Origin: Hofstenia miamia
Lineage: Eukaryota > Xenacoelomorpha > Acoela
Direction: 5' to 3'
Assembly: GCA_004352715.1 (NCBI GenBank)
Contig: SCFE01000019.1
Location: 1,897,449 to 1,961,448 of the forward strand
Length of the DNA: 64,000 nt
Positions 33,901-44,279 of the stretch are shown here, piece after piece. Numbering within the stretch: position 1 is the first letter of the stretch; every line of letters begins with the position of its first letter. The notes under the pieces are model-generated. The model saw only the letters and a list, made by a program, of their open reading frames with translations. It made no database searches and was not told the DNA's origin. A program made the position numbers and the translations under genes.

Positions 33901-36670
33901 TTTCACTTAGCTTTACTTGGATATACACTTGACTCGAATTAAAAATGAGGGTAAACTTGTCGCTTCAGTGTTTTGTTGTAATTAATTTACACAATCTATT
34001 ATGAAAAAAGTTTTCAGAAGTATTTTGGCTTAAGGCGGTACTATTCTGAAAATGTATATTTTTGAAAAAATGCATTTAGACTCCAAGACTATATTTAATA
34101 CATGTATACCAACAGTTAAAAACAAAAATGCGCCCAATACACTAAAAAAGAGCATTTTGTTGATCAAATCACATCCACAGTTATTAAATCAGTTTTTTGA
34201 TATTTACCGCAAATTGATTTTTTCTATTTTTCATTGTACTAGTGACATCATAACTCGGCCATTTTTTGTAGATAATAACCTGAACTTTTCAACAGTTTTG
34301 CAGGATGAGTTTATCTAGATAAGGTCATTTCCAATATATTTAAACTGGCTGTGAGAGGTGCATTTAAAAATATTAAGGCTTACCTTTTTAGAAAAAATGA
34401 CCAAATATACTCGATATTGTTCCTTTTCCACAACGAAATTCATACTTTAAAAAAATGAAATTATCATTCCCAAGTCATAACTCCTATCTATAAAATAACA
34501 CGAAATTAAGTGATTCCACCAATGTGTCAAGTCCCTAGAACGTCACAACTAAAGTGTTAAGCTTGCGGCGGAATCTTGGAAAAATATTTTTTCTCTAATC
34601 GTAAATATCATAACCTAAACCTCCAGAAAAGTGGATTTTCACATGCCTGTGGGTAGTTTTCTCAAGATTAGCATGAGGATAGTACCACCTTAACACTGTA
34701 CAGAACAGAATAAAATTAAGGGTCAAATGAGAATTGATTTAGTTGAAGTTTCCACACAACACTTAGACTTCCATTAAAACTAAAACTTAGATTGACGCGT
34801 GAAACCAAACCCTGACATATTGTGTCAGAATTTTTGCAAAATGCAAAAAAAACTGTGTCTTGCGAAAACTTAAACTAATAAATTTTGTTGCAAAAACATG
34901 GCATATTGACTTTAGTTATGTCTTTGCCCCTGCAAAGAAGAAAACCTTGTTTTATCCCGTGTGTATTATCTGTGCATACATTTTAGAGAAATAAAAAATT
35001 TCATTAAATTTCAATTAAATTGAGATGCTCATACAAATTATTGATTTTGATTCATGAATCAAAAGAATCTTGAATAACTAGCTATATTTTTATCGCTGTG
35101 GTACTAGAAAATCTCTAGTAGCAAAAAATGGACCTTAAACAAGGATAAATAGACAGCAGAAATCATTGATCAATCACAACTCTTACAATAATTTGCAAGG
35201 AATATTTATTTTCATAATTTTCACAACACCATTTCTGTTATCTGGTTGAATAAATGCAAATCCAATTTTAGCATGTTTGCAGGAAAAGTTCATGAATTAA
35301 ATTGTGTTGCAAAGAGTGGTTAACAATAAAGCGAAGTAAAGGCCATTAAAATAAAGTTCTATGAGTATAACAAGCAGACAACTACACAACTACTCAAATC
35401 CTATTATATAAAAATAATGGTATAATATAGGCTCATGCCAATTAATTGAAATGTTGAACAAACGATTTTTTATGATTTCAAATTCAAACTATAAAATACA
35501 AAAACATTACACAAAAGTTCATGCAGTAATACAGAACGTACACAAAGAAATATGAATAAAACTAATAATACATACCACCTGGCGATAAAACTACAAAAAA
35601 ATAAATTAGCAGAAAAAAAGGTTAGTATACCTTGTGTTCTCGTTGGGTCCATACTAGTTGGCAGGAGGGGCTGCGCTGGCTAAATAAGGATGTAATCTAA
35701 TAAAAACTGGTAAGAAACTTACAGGTTGTGCCATTCTAAGATTAGATCTTGGTCCGCCACTGGGGAAAGCTCGGGGTCCGTAAGGCTTAAAATAACCATT
35801 ACTATCTGAATAAGAAATATTACTTAAAGCAAAAAGCATATATTTATACAGTTATTAAAAGAATGTTCTACTTTACATAATTTGCAAATAAATTGCCTAA
35901 ATTTTTGCATATAAAATAGATAATACAATTTTTAGAATGCATAAAATGTACATGTACATAATAACAAACAGATTACTGCGAAATTTATTCTCATTATGGA
36001 AACAGAATCTGCGAAAAAATAAGCAGTAAACTAAAGATATGAAAATAACAAAATGAATGTTTACATCTAAACAGGAAATATTATTTAAAACATGTATAAA
36101 CGGTAAGGCAAAAGTTCGCGGAAACCATTTAAAACAAGAAAACGCGAATATGCAGTTTGAAGCGAGGAATATGGACAGAAACCTTAAAGACCTTTAAACG
36201 CAAAAGAGACTTTTTGAACTGGCTAATGAACAGCAAGCATGATGACGCTGTCACCAACCCACAGAATGATCGATACATTATTGCTGTCGAAAAATTTGTG
36301 AGGTGTTCTACAGGTGTTCTAATTGTAATGGCAGTTGGGAAGAAATGCCCTCTCATCTTTGTTAAAAAGAATGAGAAAATGAATAACCAGGTGTACCAGG
36401 AATTTCTCAAGACTTTTTTAAGCAGGATGGTGCACATCAGCATGATCGATTTCAAACGGAATTAAGTTCTGGAAAAAGATCATCTAAATTACGCAATATG
36501 GTCGCACGTTTTCGTCAATCCCACAGCAACTTAACTGATTTTAGGATAACAATCAAGAAGGCCTAGAAGGACATGAGTGAACAACTACATCAAGCATGTC
36601 ACTGGCCGATTTAGGAGCCGATTTGTGAAGTGACTATGTAGACTAAAATGAACTTTTATAAGAAGTCTTT

Positions 36671-36706
<36 letters not shown>

Positions 36707-37876
36707 GTTATTTTGTCTTACTTATATTTTTTCAATTTTTTTCCGCGAACTTATGTCATACTGCATACATTTCGATAATGTAGACCTTTGGTGTTTTGGC
36801 TTAACATGTGAACAACTGCTTTCCTTAAGACTAGCTGTGCCAACAGTGAAAAAAAGAAACGTTATAGCACTGCGGAACGTTTTTAAGCTCTATTATATTA
36901 TAAAGCATTTAGATCTAGACAAAAATTGAAGTAAACAGCTTGCAATATGAACTGTAAAGAACATTAAAAAATGTTTAAGAAAAATTTCTTTGTTAATCGT
37001 AGTAAAATGGAAGCAGCTTAGTTCAGACAATATTACACATGACAAATGTTTAGCATGCAGAAAAAATGTATTTAATTGCATTCAATAAATGATTTTCTCA
37101 GAGACACTAAACATCTAAAGTTGTTTATACACGTAGCATGCGCATACCAGCACAATGCCTATATCTACCTGTCCGTTATGCCCAGGTCCCAGCACAGGAT
37201 TAGAGGGTGGATGGGGGATTGGGGAATGCTGGGAGCCAGGTGAAGGCTAAAAATTATAAGATTATCTGTATCTACAACATGTGAAGCAAATTACCTGAAA
37301 GGAACCATGCGGAAAATGGCATCCAGGTCCGCCCATACCATCTGCAGTTGGAAGTTGACTTATCAATGGACTGGGAGCAGCAGTACTCTACATAACACAA
37401 CTTGAACAACATCGCAATCGCAAATTAAGAAAAATCTACGCATATATTTCAAATAAAAATTCATACATAATCATGAAAGGCCTTCGCTTCTCCACTGTGA
37501 TCGCATGTATCTCTCCGTTCAGGAGCTGCACAATACAAATCCCAAAATACGCTAAAGTACATTTAGCCTAATGTTATACACAAATCAACACTAACCACCA
37601 CCAGCTATGCAGAAATCCTGGCGGCTCACCTAGGGTGATATTTTTTTCCCAACGAATCTAAAATTGAAAATACTACAAAATTCATTACAAAGAATAAACC
37701 TCTGAAAGAAAAGTCTGGGCAGCTTTTGAAGCACCAACGTGTAAAAGATATTCGTAAACATACAGTGCCAATCTAATAGTAGCTTTTAGAATTAGCGAAA
37801 AAGATTGAATCACTTACTTTTCCCGAGCTTGATTATCAGACGGTACTTGACTACTTTTTTGTTTTGGATTATACAT
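26788..37876 (-). CDS. SSBP2/3/4: SSBP2/3/4 (Ssdp) single-stranded DNA-binding protein, LDB1 co-regulator; 13 exons, terminal exon missing
   Basis: Exons (minus strand): 37818-37876, 37700-37772, 37596-37657, 37467-37551, 37295-37387, 37169-37246, 35723-35785, 35631-35679, 30612-30732, 30486-30525, 30389-30440, 30236-30348, 26788-27006. All have GT/AG borders and phases that agree, giving 369 codons against roughly 360-390 in relatives. The N-terminal LUFS/LisH domain is highly conserved ([45 protein letters not shown]). The rest is proline/glycine/methionine-rich with conserved landmarks [28 protein letters not shown] and PGTPRED. In known animals the LUFS domain tetramerises and binds LDB/Chip in the nucleus, stabilising LIM-homeodomain enhancer complexes and, with Pygo, Wnt complexes. 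The last short exon (normally ending SMTMSV) was not found. Confidence 0.97.
27114..27437. mobile_element. MITE in SSBP intron 12
   Basis: The left end AGCTGACGTCTCAC and the inverse right end (GCTGGCGTCTCACGATTA on the other strand) form imperfect terminal inverted repeats around about 320 bp of non-coding DNA. A related, inverted copy lies in intron 8 (about 30990-31350), sharing the ACGATTAGTCAAA word and the TTTTGCTTTGAATTTCC-like interior. Confidence 0.6.
27962..28289. mobile_element. hAT-type MITE in SSBP intron 12
   Basis: It begins CAGAGATGGACATGG and ends with the inverse of CAGAGATGGATATGG. The flanking 8-mers (ATAGACAG / GTAGGCTA) match at only 4 of 8 positions, so the insertion is old or the target duplication is decayed. 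It is 328 bp and non-coding. Confidence 0.6.
28290..30235. other. Rest of SSBP intron 12
   Basis: AT-rich intronic sequence. Frames at 29089-29349 and 29413-29908 have no recognisable domain and are treated as chance. Confidence 0.5.
30236..30732 (-). CDS. SSBP2/3/4: SSBP exons 9-12: Gly/Pro/Met-rich transactivation-type region
   Basis: Exon 9 (30612-30732) reads [18 protein letters not shown] and continues MGPGPPM; exon 10 (30486-30525) [13 protein letters not shown]; exon 11 (30389-30440) [17 protein letters not shown]; exon 12 (30236-30348) GHDPF...[10 protein letters not shown]...STPMNG. Introns are 86, 45 and 40 bp. The sequence order follows human SSBP3. Confidence 0.95.
30925..30958. 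repeat. (TA)n microsatellite in SSBP intron 8
   Basis: About 34 bp of alternating TA. Confidence 0.95.
30985..31350. mobile_element. Inverted copy of the intron-12 MITE, in SSBP intron 8
   Basis: CCCACGATTAGTCAAATTC at about 31000 and the following blocks (CAAGGCAACTGCGGTTGA, GGGAATTCAAAGCAAAATC) are the inverse of sequence at 27190-27420. The copies are diverged, and the right terminus is unclear. Confidence 0.55.
31351..34029. other. SSBP intron 8, no recognised feature
   Basis: AT-rich intronic DNA. A somewhat GC-richer patch at 31720-31830 contains CpGs but no frame or motif I can name. Confidence 0.4.
34034..34690. mobile_element. TTAA-flanked non-autonomous DNA transposon (piggyBac-like) in SSBP intron 8
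   Basis: TTAA at 34030-34033 and 34691-34694 flank ends GGCGGTACTATTCT and, inverted, GGTGGTACTATCCT. The TTAA target and the length of 657 bp suit a piggyBac-type MITE. The 88-codon frame inside (34052-34318) shows no transposase motif. Confidence 0.65.
34695..35630. other. Rest of SSBP intron 8
   Basis: AT-rich intronic sequence without recognised features. Confidence 0.5.
35631..35785 (-). CDS. SSBP2/3/4: SSBP exons 7 and 8
   Basis: Exon 7 (35723-35785) encodes [11 protein letters not shown]...RMAQP and exon 8 (35631-35679) [17 protein letters not shown], separated by a 43-bp intron. An alternative acceptor for exon 7 at 35806 would break the phase with exon 6, so the downstream AAG at 35786-35788 was chosen. 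Confidence 0.95.
36106..36758 (+). mobile_element. Mariner-like element with dead transposase, in SSBP intron 6
   Basis: The ends AGGCAAAAGTTCGCGG (36106) and the inverse of TGACATAAGTTCGCGG (36758) share AAGTTCGCGGAAA and are flanked by TA. The body (36157-36640) reads in shifting frames. [20 protein letters not shown] and [19 protein letters not shown] match the middle of a mariner-type DDE domain. [11 protein letters not shown] has the second aspartate and NYAIWSHVF the third-acidic-residue region. It is oriented against SSBP, carries a (TA)n tract at 36675-36702 and cannot be active. Confidence 0.75.
37169..37876 (-). CDS. SSBP2/3/4: SSBP exons 1-6: LUFS domain and start of the proline-rich region
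   Basis: Exon 1 starts at ATG 37874-37876 ([20 protein letters not shown]), matching the usual MYxKxKxxxVPSDxQAREK start, which fixes the initiation codon. Exons 2-4 complete the LisH helix pair and the HSWWC / [14 protein letters not shown] core. Exon 5 begins STAAPSP and exon 6 ends GPGHNGQ. The five introns are 45, 42, 44, 79 and 48 bp, with AT-rich interiors and no obvious polypyrimidine tract. Confidence 0.97.
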
Positions 37877-38460
37877 ATTTTACTTATTTAAAATAGAAAA
37901 TTATAACTAAAATTTACATCGGTAAAATTACAAAATCTTTTCAAAGATGAAATTTCTCTAACAAATATTTCGTAGTTATATTAGAAAACTTTTCCTGTAG
38001 TTATTTATGAAATTCAATGTAATTAATAATTTTTAGAAAATATGTTAATTTTTTTGTATTTAGATTATTTTCAGAATATTTTCAAAGGGACAAGGCAAAT
38101 TTAAACGAAAAGTAAATTTCTGATTTTAAAATTGAACTAAGTGAGTAATAAAAATAAATCACTTCCTATAGTTAGGGTGTCAGTGAAATTATTCGAAATC
38201 AATTTAGCGTTCATAAACATTTAATGCCTAAAATTATTGTTTTTATTAACAATCAAATAGCTTAAATATTATATGAATAACTTATTTTAATTGCAAATGT
38301 GAAAATTGCAAAACCATTACAAAAGCTATAATTATAGTAGTACTGAGTTATTTTGTTAATAATGACTACATTTCGCAATCGCGATGATTTTGCTTAGATA
38401 ATATGAATTGCAAAGTATTGATTTCACCGTAGTCAACAAGCTATTAATTTTGTTTCAAAT
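37877..38460. other. Upstream region of SSBP
   Basis: AT-rich sequence 5' of the SSBP start codon. No TATA or CCAAT box is convincing and no further 5' exon was identified. Confidence 0.4.
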
Positions 38461-39176
38461 TTTTACAAATTCTTTTAGGCTATTTGCCTGTTTGTTATTA
38501 TTCGGACTGGATCGGCTGCGATCGGTGCCAACCATGGATGCATATAAATTTTGTCAATATTCCTGATACTGTCTACAAATCTGTAAGACAAACGAAAAAC
38601 TTCCATTACTTTTGCGACAACTGTCTCAAATGTCCTAAGATGACTCTAAATTCTGACATTGATTGTGCGAAATTTTGCCAAGATTTGGTTAAAACAGTTA
38701 CCGAAACAATGCACAAAATGTTTGAAAAAGATTTTTCTCAACATACGCAAGAACCAGTGCAAAAACCTCAAACTGATATACAACAAGATTGTAGAACAAG
38801 ACAATTCAGACCAGCAATTGAAAATGGATTGCGGATCTGGGGACTGCCAGAATCTAAAAATCAGAATTTAACCTCGAGACTATTCGAAGACAAAGCACAA
38901 GTCGAAAATATTTTGAAATTTCTTGAAGCCGATGGAAAGGTCCTTGACGTACGCCGTATTGGAAAATATCAGGAGGACAAGAATAGAACCGTGATGGTTA
39001 CCGTTGACAATATTTGGTGTAAAAGGAAGATTCTTCTGTCTCTTATGAAACTGAAATCTTACAAAGAAAATATTTGTCAGCAGTGACTTATCAAGTGACG
39101 AATTAGAAAGAGAACATGCCGCACTGGCTATCAGGAGAAAGTACATTGAAAGTGGTACTGATCGAAAACAGCTTCG
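38461..39176 (+). pseudogene. CR1-like LINE ORF1: PHD-type zinc finger plus nucleic-acid-binding region, cut by a transposon
   Basis: The frame starts inside the protein (truncated 5' end). CxxC and CDRC pairs, a W-x-H motif (QPWMHINFVNIP) and HYFCDNC form a PHD-like finger. The later block ENGLRIWGLPES...VRRIGKYQEDKNRTVMVT resembles the RRM/transposase_22-like core of LINE ORF1 proteins. A frameshift near 39079-39086 moves the frame, after which DLSSDELEREHAALAIRRKY continues to 39176. There the ORF is interrupted at a TA by the pogo-like element. Its missing C-terminus and the endonuclease/RT of the same element are at 61110 and below on the minus strand. Confidence 0.8.
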
Positions 39177-39178
39177 TA

Positions 39179-42100
39179 CCGTCAACCGGGGTTACTTGAG
39201 CCACTTTTTTAAATATCGACCTACAGATTACTCTGTAATTTTTGTTTTTCTCTTATTCCGATTTTACAAATTGGTTTTAAACTTCAAATGTACTGTCTAT
39301 AAAAGGATTATTGATTTATTTATCACACTGGTTTCCCTTAAACACGTTTTTTTTTAAAAAACTGAGGTGGCTCAAGTAGCCCCGCTTTGGGGGTTACTTG
39401 AGCCATCATGCAAGCTAGTACCGGTAAGTAAATGTATTTTACTTTATGTTTAAGCGTCTGAAACAACTTGTACATGATCACTTAGTTGTTAAATGAAAAC
39501 AAATGTATTGCAAATAGTATAGAATTCATCAAAAACTCCAAAAAAAACTCCAAATTGCATACTGCTTGAAGGCCTACATGACTCAAAAAATTCCAAATTA
39601 CATACTGCTTGTAGGCCTACATGATTATTCTGTCTATTAAATGAAAACAAATGCATAAACAATGGCATAACAATGCATAAAAATGCATAACAAATGCATA
39701 ACAAGGACATAAAATTGCTCATAAAAAATACGTTTTCCTAACATCAGGAATAAGACTTCAGAGAGATTTCAAACATCTGTTGGAAGTTAGTGGTTTTTGT
39801 GAAACATGAAATCAATTTCGCGACATGTCTGAGGACTAATGGTAAAATAGCGATCGGAAGGCACAGGGATTCCAGTATCGATTAATTTTGCGACAATTGA
39901 ATCAAGGTCGATCCAAAGAGTGTCTTCAACTGTTGGCCATCGAAACTTCGTGTTTGGCCCTTTGGGATGTAAAAAGTTCACGCAAACACAGTCATCCTGC
40001 ACGGTTTCTTCTACAACCGCGATGTACCATTCGTCATCATAATGAACTGCAACCCAGTCGCCATACTTCAGAGATTGTAGTGTTTCCACACCTTCGATGT
40101 TTCGGTTCTCTTTTTGTCCTAAAATGTTGAATGTCTAATGTACATTTATATCATATTACTCTATATTATATTTTGTAAAGAAATTTACCTGAATGTCCTA
40201 GTTCTCGCACGTCCGATTCCGAGTCGTTACCTTCTAATTCGCTTTCTTGTTCTTCAGATACAGAGTCATCGTCTGATTCGTTTTCCGACACTGATGATCT
40301 GAAAATGATTCATTGCTACAAAATTCTAGTAACCCAACAGCAGAACATTACCATTAATGAAATGTTTGGAATTGAATTTACCTGTTTATTTGCCTCGATG
40401 TACAAGGACGCATATTTTCATCATCACTTGAAGATTGTTGTAGACAAATGCTTTTGCCAGGTTCAACTTCCAGTTTCTTCCGCTTCATTGCCGGACGCCG
40501 TGACTTCTTATCATATCGGATTTCCTTCAAAATTGATACGACGGAATCTGTCATGGCTGACGAATCCAGATTTCTTTCAGATCGATTATTCTCGTCTTTT
40601 CTGTAGTCAGGTAATTTTCTCAGAATTTCATCTGGATTCAGTGGTACGATGCCGCATGTTTTGAATCCACTTTTAATGTTTTGGACACTAGTCATATGCA
40701 CTTTTTCCATAAGTTCGCGTAAGAGTGCCGGAAACGCCTCCTTTGCTAATGTTGTCGCTTTGCGATTCTGTCGTTTGTGTTGGTCAAGTATTCCTCTCCA
40801 GACCCTCTTCATTGGACCGAAGAATGATACGTCTAGGGGCTGGCAAAGGTGGGTCGAGTTAGGCGGCAAACAAACGAATTTGATATCATTGTCCCTTGCC
40901 ATTTTCAAAACATCTGGGCAGAAGTGGGTTGATAAGTTGTCTCCTATAAGAAGTTTCGTTCCATCGAGTTTCTTTGTGAAAGGTAAAAATATGGTTTTGA
41001 ACCAGTCAAAAAAATGAGGACCTTCAAACCAACCCGACTTTGACCTGTTGAACCTTGCTCCTTTTGGCCCTCCTGAGCACCAAGTTGACCACAAATGTTC
41101 CGCCTTATAGACAATGTATGGGGCCAGCACTTTACCATCAGCGGACACGCAAAACATAACCGATATTGATGATTTTGTGTTATTTTGCACTCGATCTACG
41201 TATTTTGTTCCACGCTTAGCCAGAACTTTCTTTCTTCCGGGATCATCACTTAGATTGGTTTCATCATAGTTGAAAATATGGGATGAGGCTATATTTTCCA
41301 CCGATGAAGATAGATTATTGAAATATTGTCTAATGACATCTGGTCCGACATCAGCTCTCGCCCGTTTAATGTTATTAGCCATTCGGACACTTATGTCATT
41401 CTTGTGCCGCTTCAAGAAACCATCTGCCCAATCATTTCCAGGTAAATTGCCCACGAATGCTGAAATAGTAGTTCCCTTTCTATCAACATAATCCTTAACA
41501 AAATGACGCAATTCGGCTTTAGACATTGGGAAGCCCCATTCAGCCATCAGCACTATGTATTCGCAGATTTGCAATTCTTCTTCTCTTGATAGAGCAGTAG
41601 GATGCCCATGAGGCCTACCTTGACCCTTCAATTTTCTGTTGAGAGTTGCTCTTGGAATGTCATACTTCAGACTGGCCTGTCGAGCCGACATTCCATCATG
41701 ACATGCTTGGATAGCTTGCTGCAGTATTTCTTGTGAGAAGTCGTTGTATTTTCTACTCCCACGTTTTCGTTTATAACTACGCATCTGAAAAAACGACATA
41801 AGTTATAGGTCTATTGTATGCTAGAATAAGATGACATTTATACAATCAGCATGAAATGGTATACCGGTATATATGCATTACAATCAACAGGAAAAGAAAT
41901 ACATGAATACATACAATACGCATATTAATGCAAAAATATGCCTTAGTGCCTTAAAACGTTCAGTTTTCACAAATTGCTGTTCGGGGGAAATATTCACGAG
42001 AAAATATTTATTGAATGATAAACATCATGCCAGAAGTGAACTCCAATGAAGCAAGACTTCAAGCAAAAAGAAAGAGTAATTAACAACGCTACATCCATTT

Positions 42101-42468
42101 GCAGTTATGGTGGCTCAAGTAACCCCAATTTAGTTAATAATGGCGGGGCTACTTGAGCCACTTGCTATTTCACAGATACAAAGTAAATTATAAACTGGTC
42201 TATTAACGTTTCAAATAAGTCTGAATATAACGGAAGAAGCAATCCATGTCAAATGATTATTCGTTGAAAGTTAATGGATGAAAATGATAGAAGTTTGACA
42301 ATATATGAATTCTTTCAAAACCATATCATCATAAATAAAGCGTTATTAGTATATTATAGAGTAAATATTATGCAAAATAATTACAACCATTAAATTCAGC
42401 ATACAAAAATGTGTTATAAGTGATGATTAAGGACAAAAATATGATGCATGCATTTCCAAAAAAGAGGT
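39179..42468 (-). mobile_element. Pogo-like DNA transposon with compound termini, right outer end missing
   Basis: The outer left end starts CCGTCAACC at 39179 after TA. GGGGTTACTTGAGCCAC or its inverse (with C/T variation at one base) occurs five times: 39188-39204, 39367-39383 (inverse), 39390-39405, 42111-42127 (inverse) and 42146-42162. Each terminus is thus an outer arm bounded by facing motifs, then a short spacer, then an inner motif, with the transposase between. The right arm (42146 onward) matches the inverse of 61151-61483 until 42468, where homology stops abruptly. The flanking gene on the left is a LINE ORF1. Confidence 0.85.
39787..41784 (-). CDS. Pogo/Tigger-like transposase, apparently intact, three coding exons (614 residues)
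   Basis: Exons 40382-41784, 40189-40298 and 39787-40118 join in frame across 83- and 70-bp introns with GT/AG borders. The start chosen is MRSYKRKRG at 41784, because an acceptor (TTTTTTCAG) lies directly before it; a codon at 41799 is the alternative. An N-terminal pipsqueak-type helix-turn-helix (residues about 15-55: SARQASLKYDIPRATLNRKL) is followed by a CENP-B-like DNA-binding region (to about 150) and the DDE_1 domain: NYDETN (D174), LIGDNLSTH (D282), HLCQPLDVSFFGP (D318), i.e. DD35D. Exon 2 is an acidic serine-rich linker. Exon 3 is a compact C-terminal domain (KYGDWVAVHYDDEWYIAVVE...FRWP) resembling a Tudor/SH3-like barrel. No stop or frameshift was seen. Confidence 0.9.
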
Positions 42469-42630
42469 ACTTTCGATTTCGGTTCGTTTTTTCATTGAAG
42501 CGTGATACACTTGAAAAATATGCTAACGCATTTCTCATAAGTGGATTGAATTGTGAATCAGATTTTTCTGACAGCATCAATTATATTGGGTGAACATTTG
42601 AAAATTTGATGATGAAAATAAGTAGGGATC
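42469..42630. other. Sequence following the truncated transposon
   Basis: Unique AT-rich sequence from the point where pogo homology stops to the 1000-N gap. No gene recognised. Confidence 0.4.
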
Positions 42631-43630
42631 NNNNNNNNNNNNNNNNNNNNNNNNNNNNNNNNNNNNNNNNNNNNNNNNNNNNNNNNNNNNNNNNNNNNNN
42701 NNNNNNNNNNNNNNNNNNNNNNNNNNNNNNNNNNNNNNNNNNNNNNNNNNNNNNNNNNNNNNNNNNNNNNNNNNNNNNNNNNNNNNNNNNNNNNNNNNNN
42801 NNNNNNNNNNNNNNNNNNNNNNNNNNNNNNNNNNNNNNNNNNNNNNNNNNNNNNNNNNNNNNNNNNNNNNNNNNNNNNNNNNNNNNNNNNNNNNNNNNNN
42901 NNNNNNNNNNNNNNNNNNNNNNNNNNNNNNNNNNNNNNNNNNNNNNNNNNNNNNNNNNNNNNNNNNNNNNNNNNNNNNNNNNNNNNNNNNNNNNNNNNNN
43001 NNNNNNNNNNNNNNNNNNNNNNNNNNNNNNNNNNNNNNNNNNNNNNNNNNNNNNNNNNNNNNNNNNNNNNNNNNNNNNNNNNNNNNNNNNNNNNNNNNNN
43101 NNNNNNNNNNNNNNNNNNNNNNNNNNNNNNNNNNNNNNNNNNNNNNNNNNNNNNNNNNNNNNNNNNNNNNNNNNNNNNNNNNNNNNNNNNNNNNNNNNNN
43201 NNNNNNNNNNNNNNNNNNNNNNNNNNNNNNNNNNNNNNNNNNNNNNNNNNNNNNNNNNNNNNNNNNNNNNNNNNNNNNNNNNNNNNNNNNNNNNNNNNNN
43301 NNNNNNNNNNNNNNNNNNNNNNNNNNNNNNNNNNNNNNNNNNNNNNNNNNNNNNNNNNNNNNNNNNNNNNNNNNNNNNNNNNNNNNNNNNNNNNNNNNNN
43401 NNNNNNNNNNNNNNNNNNNNNNNNNNNNNNNNNNNNNNNNNNNNNNNNNNNNNNNNNNNNNNNNNNNNNNNNNNNNNNNNNNNNNNNNNNNNNNNNNNNN
43501 NNNNNNNNNNNNNNNNNNNNNNNNNNNNNNNNNNNNNNNNNNNNNNNNNNNNNNNNNNNNNNNNNNNNNNNNNNNNNNNNNNNNNNNNNNNNNNNNNNNN
43601 NNNNNNNNNNNNNNNNNNNNNNNNNNNNNN
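42631..43630. other. Assembly gap (1000 N)
   Basis: Exactly 1000 Ns, so probably a placeholder of unknown true length. It hides the continuation of the gene starting at 43921. Confidence 0.99.
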
Positions 43631-43921
43631 TGAAAAAGTGTGTGATGATAGTAGCGGCTGGGAGTTGACATTGTTTAAGCGTTGTAAAACATTGTCGTCC
43701 TCGTTCATCTCGGGGATGGGGAACACGATTGCATTGTTATTGACTGTAGGACGTCTTCGTTTGTGAAGTGATTTGCGCTTTTCTTTTACAGGTGCAGGAG
43801 GGGGATGAATCGTTTCTTGTGTTAATGGATTATAACCATGCGAGGGTGGCGGAGTTGTACATAGATCATCAAACAGGGTACTCAGCGAACTGGATGTTAG
43901 CGTTTCAACAGACATTGCCAA
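43631..43921 (-). CDS. First exon of an unidentified proline- and serine-rich gene, cut by the gap
   Basis: A 97-codon open stretch starts at ATG 43919-43921 (MAMSVETLTSSSLSTLFDDL) and enters the gap at 43630. It is rich in proline, serine and asparagine, has a basic cluster KEKRKSLHKRRRP that could be a nuclear localisation signal, and then an acidic segment PEMNEDDN. Codon use is balanced and GC-richer than its flanks, which supports real coding. I recognise no family; a nuclear regulatory protein is a guess from composition. A TATA/CCAAT pair lies about 60-85 bp upstream. Confidence 0.65.
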
Positions 43922-43979
43922 AAGTGAGAGACGAAATTGTGTAGAAGAAGAATAATGATTTTATCCGAAGAAATGAGGT

Positions 43980-44006
43980 GAATATATAGATTGACCAACC
44001 AATGGA
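43980..44006 (-). promoter_or_regulatory. TATA and CCAAT-type core promoter for the gene at 43921
   Basis: Read on the minus strand: ATTGGTTGGTCAATC (inverted CCAAT, plus-strand CCAAT at 43999-44003), then TATATATT around 43982-43989, then about 60 bp to the ATG at 43921. Spacing suits a polymerase II start shortly before the coding exon. Inferred from motif and position only. Confidence 0.45.
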
Positions 44007-44163
44007 AATACATTTGAAATTATGAAAAATAATTATTGGTTGAAAAAGTTGTGATATGATAAACGTGTTACAATGAATTTTGACATGTACGATTTTGGAA
44101 GTTTCCCAGATTATACTCTAGGCTTCTCAAAATTATGGAAAATTAGCTTGTAATATTATGTGT

Positions 44164-44164
44164 N
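44164..44164. other. Single-N contig join
   Basis: A lone N in TGTNGCAAGC, a likely contig join (see the orientation finding). Confidence 0.85.
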
Positions 44165-44279
44165 GCAAGCTGTCAGAAACCCATTAGTCGAGTATGTAAC
44201 CTCAGTGAAAACCAATTAGTCATCTGTCAATCAAACGCTGAGTCAGCACTTAAACTCCTGCCTCCAATATCTCTGAATC

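Noticed and set aside
35786-35806. Alternative upstream acceptor for SSBP exon 7 (TATTCAG)
   Set aside because: It would break phase with exon 6; the downstream TTTTAAG acceptor gives the conserved Q-PYGPR join.
42577-43921. Long frames (360-446 codons) across the 1000-N gap
   Set aside because: Only the first 97 codons from 43921 are real sequence; the rest is N.
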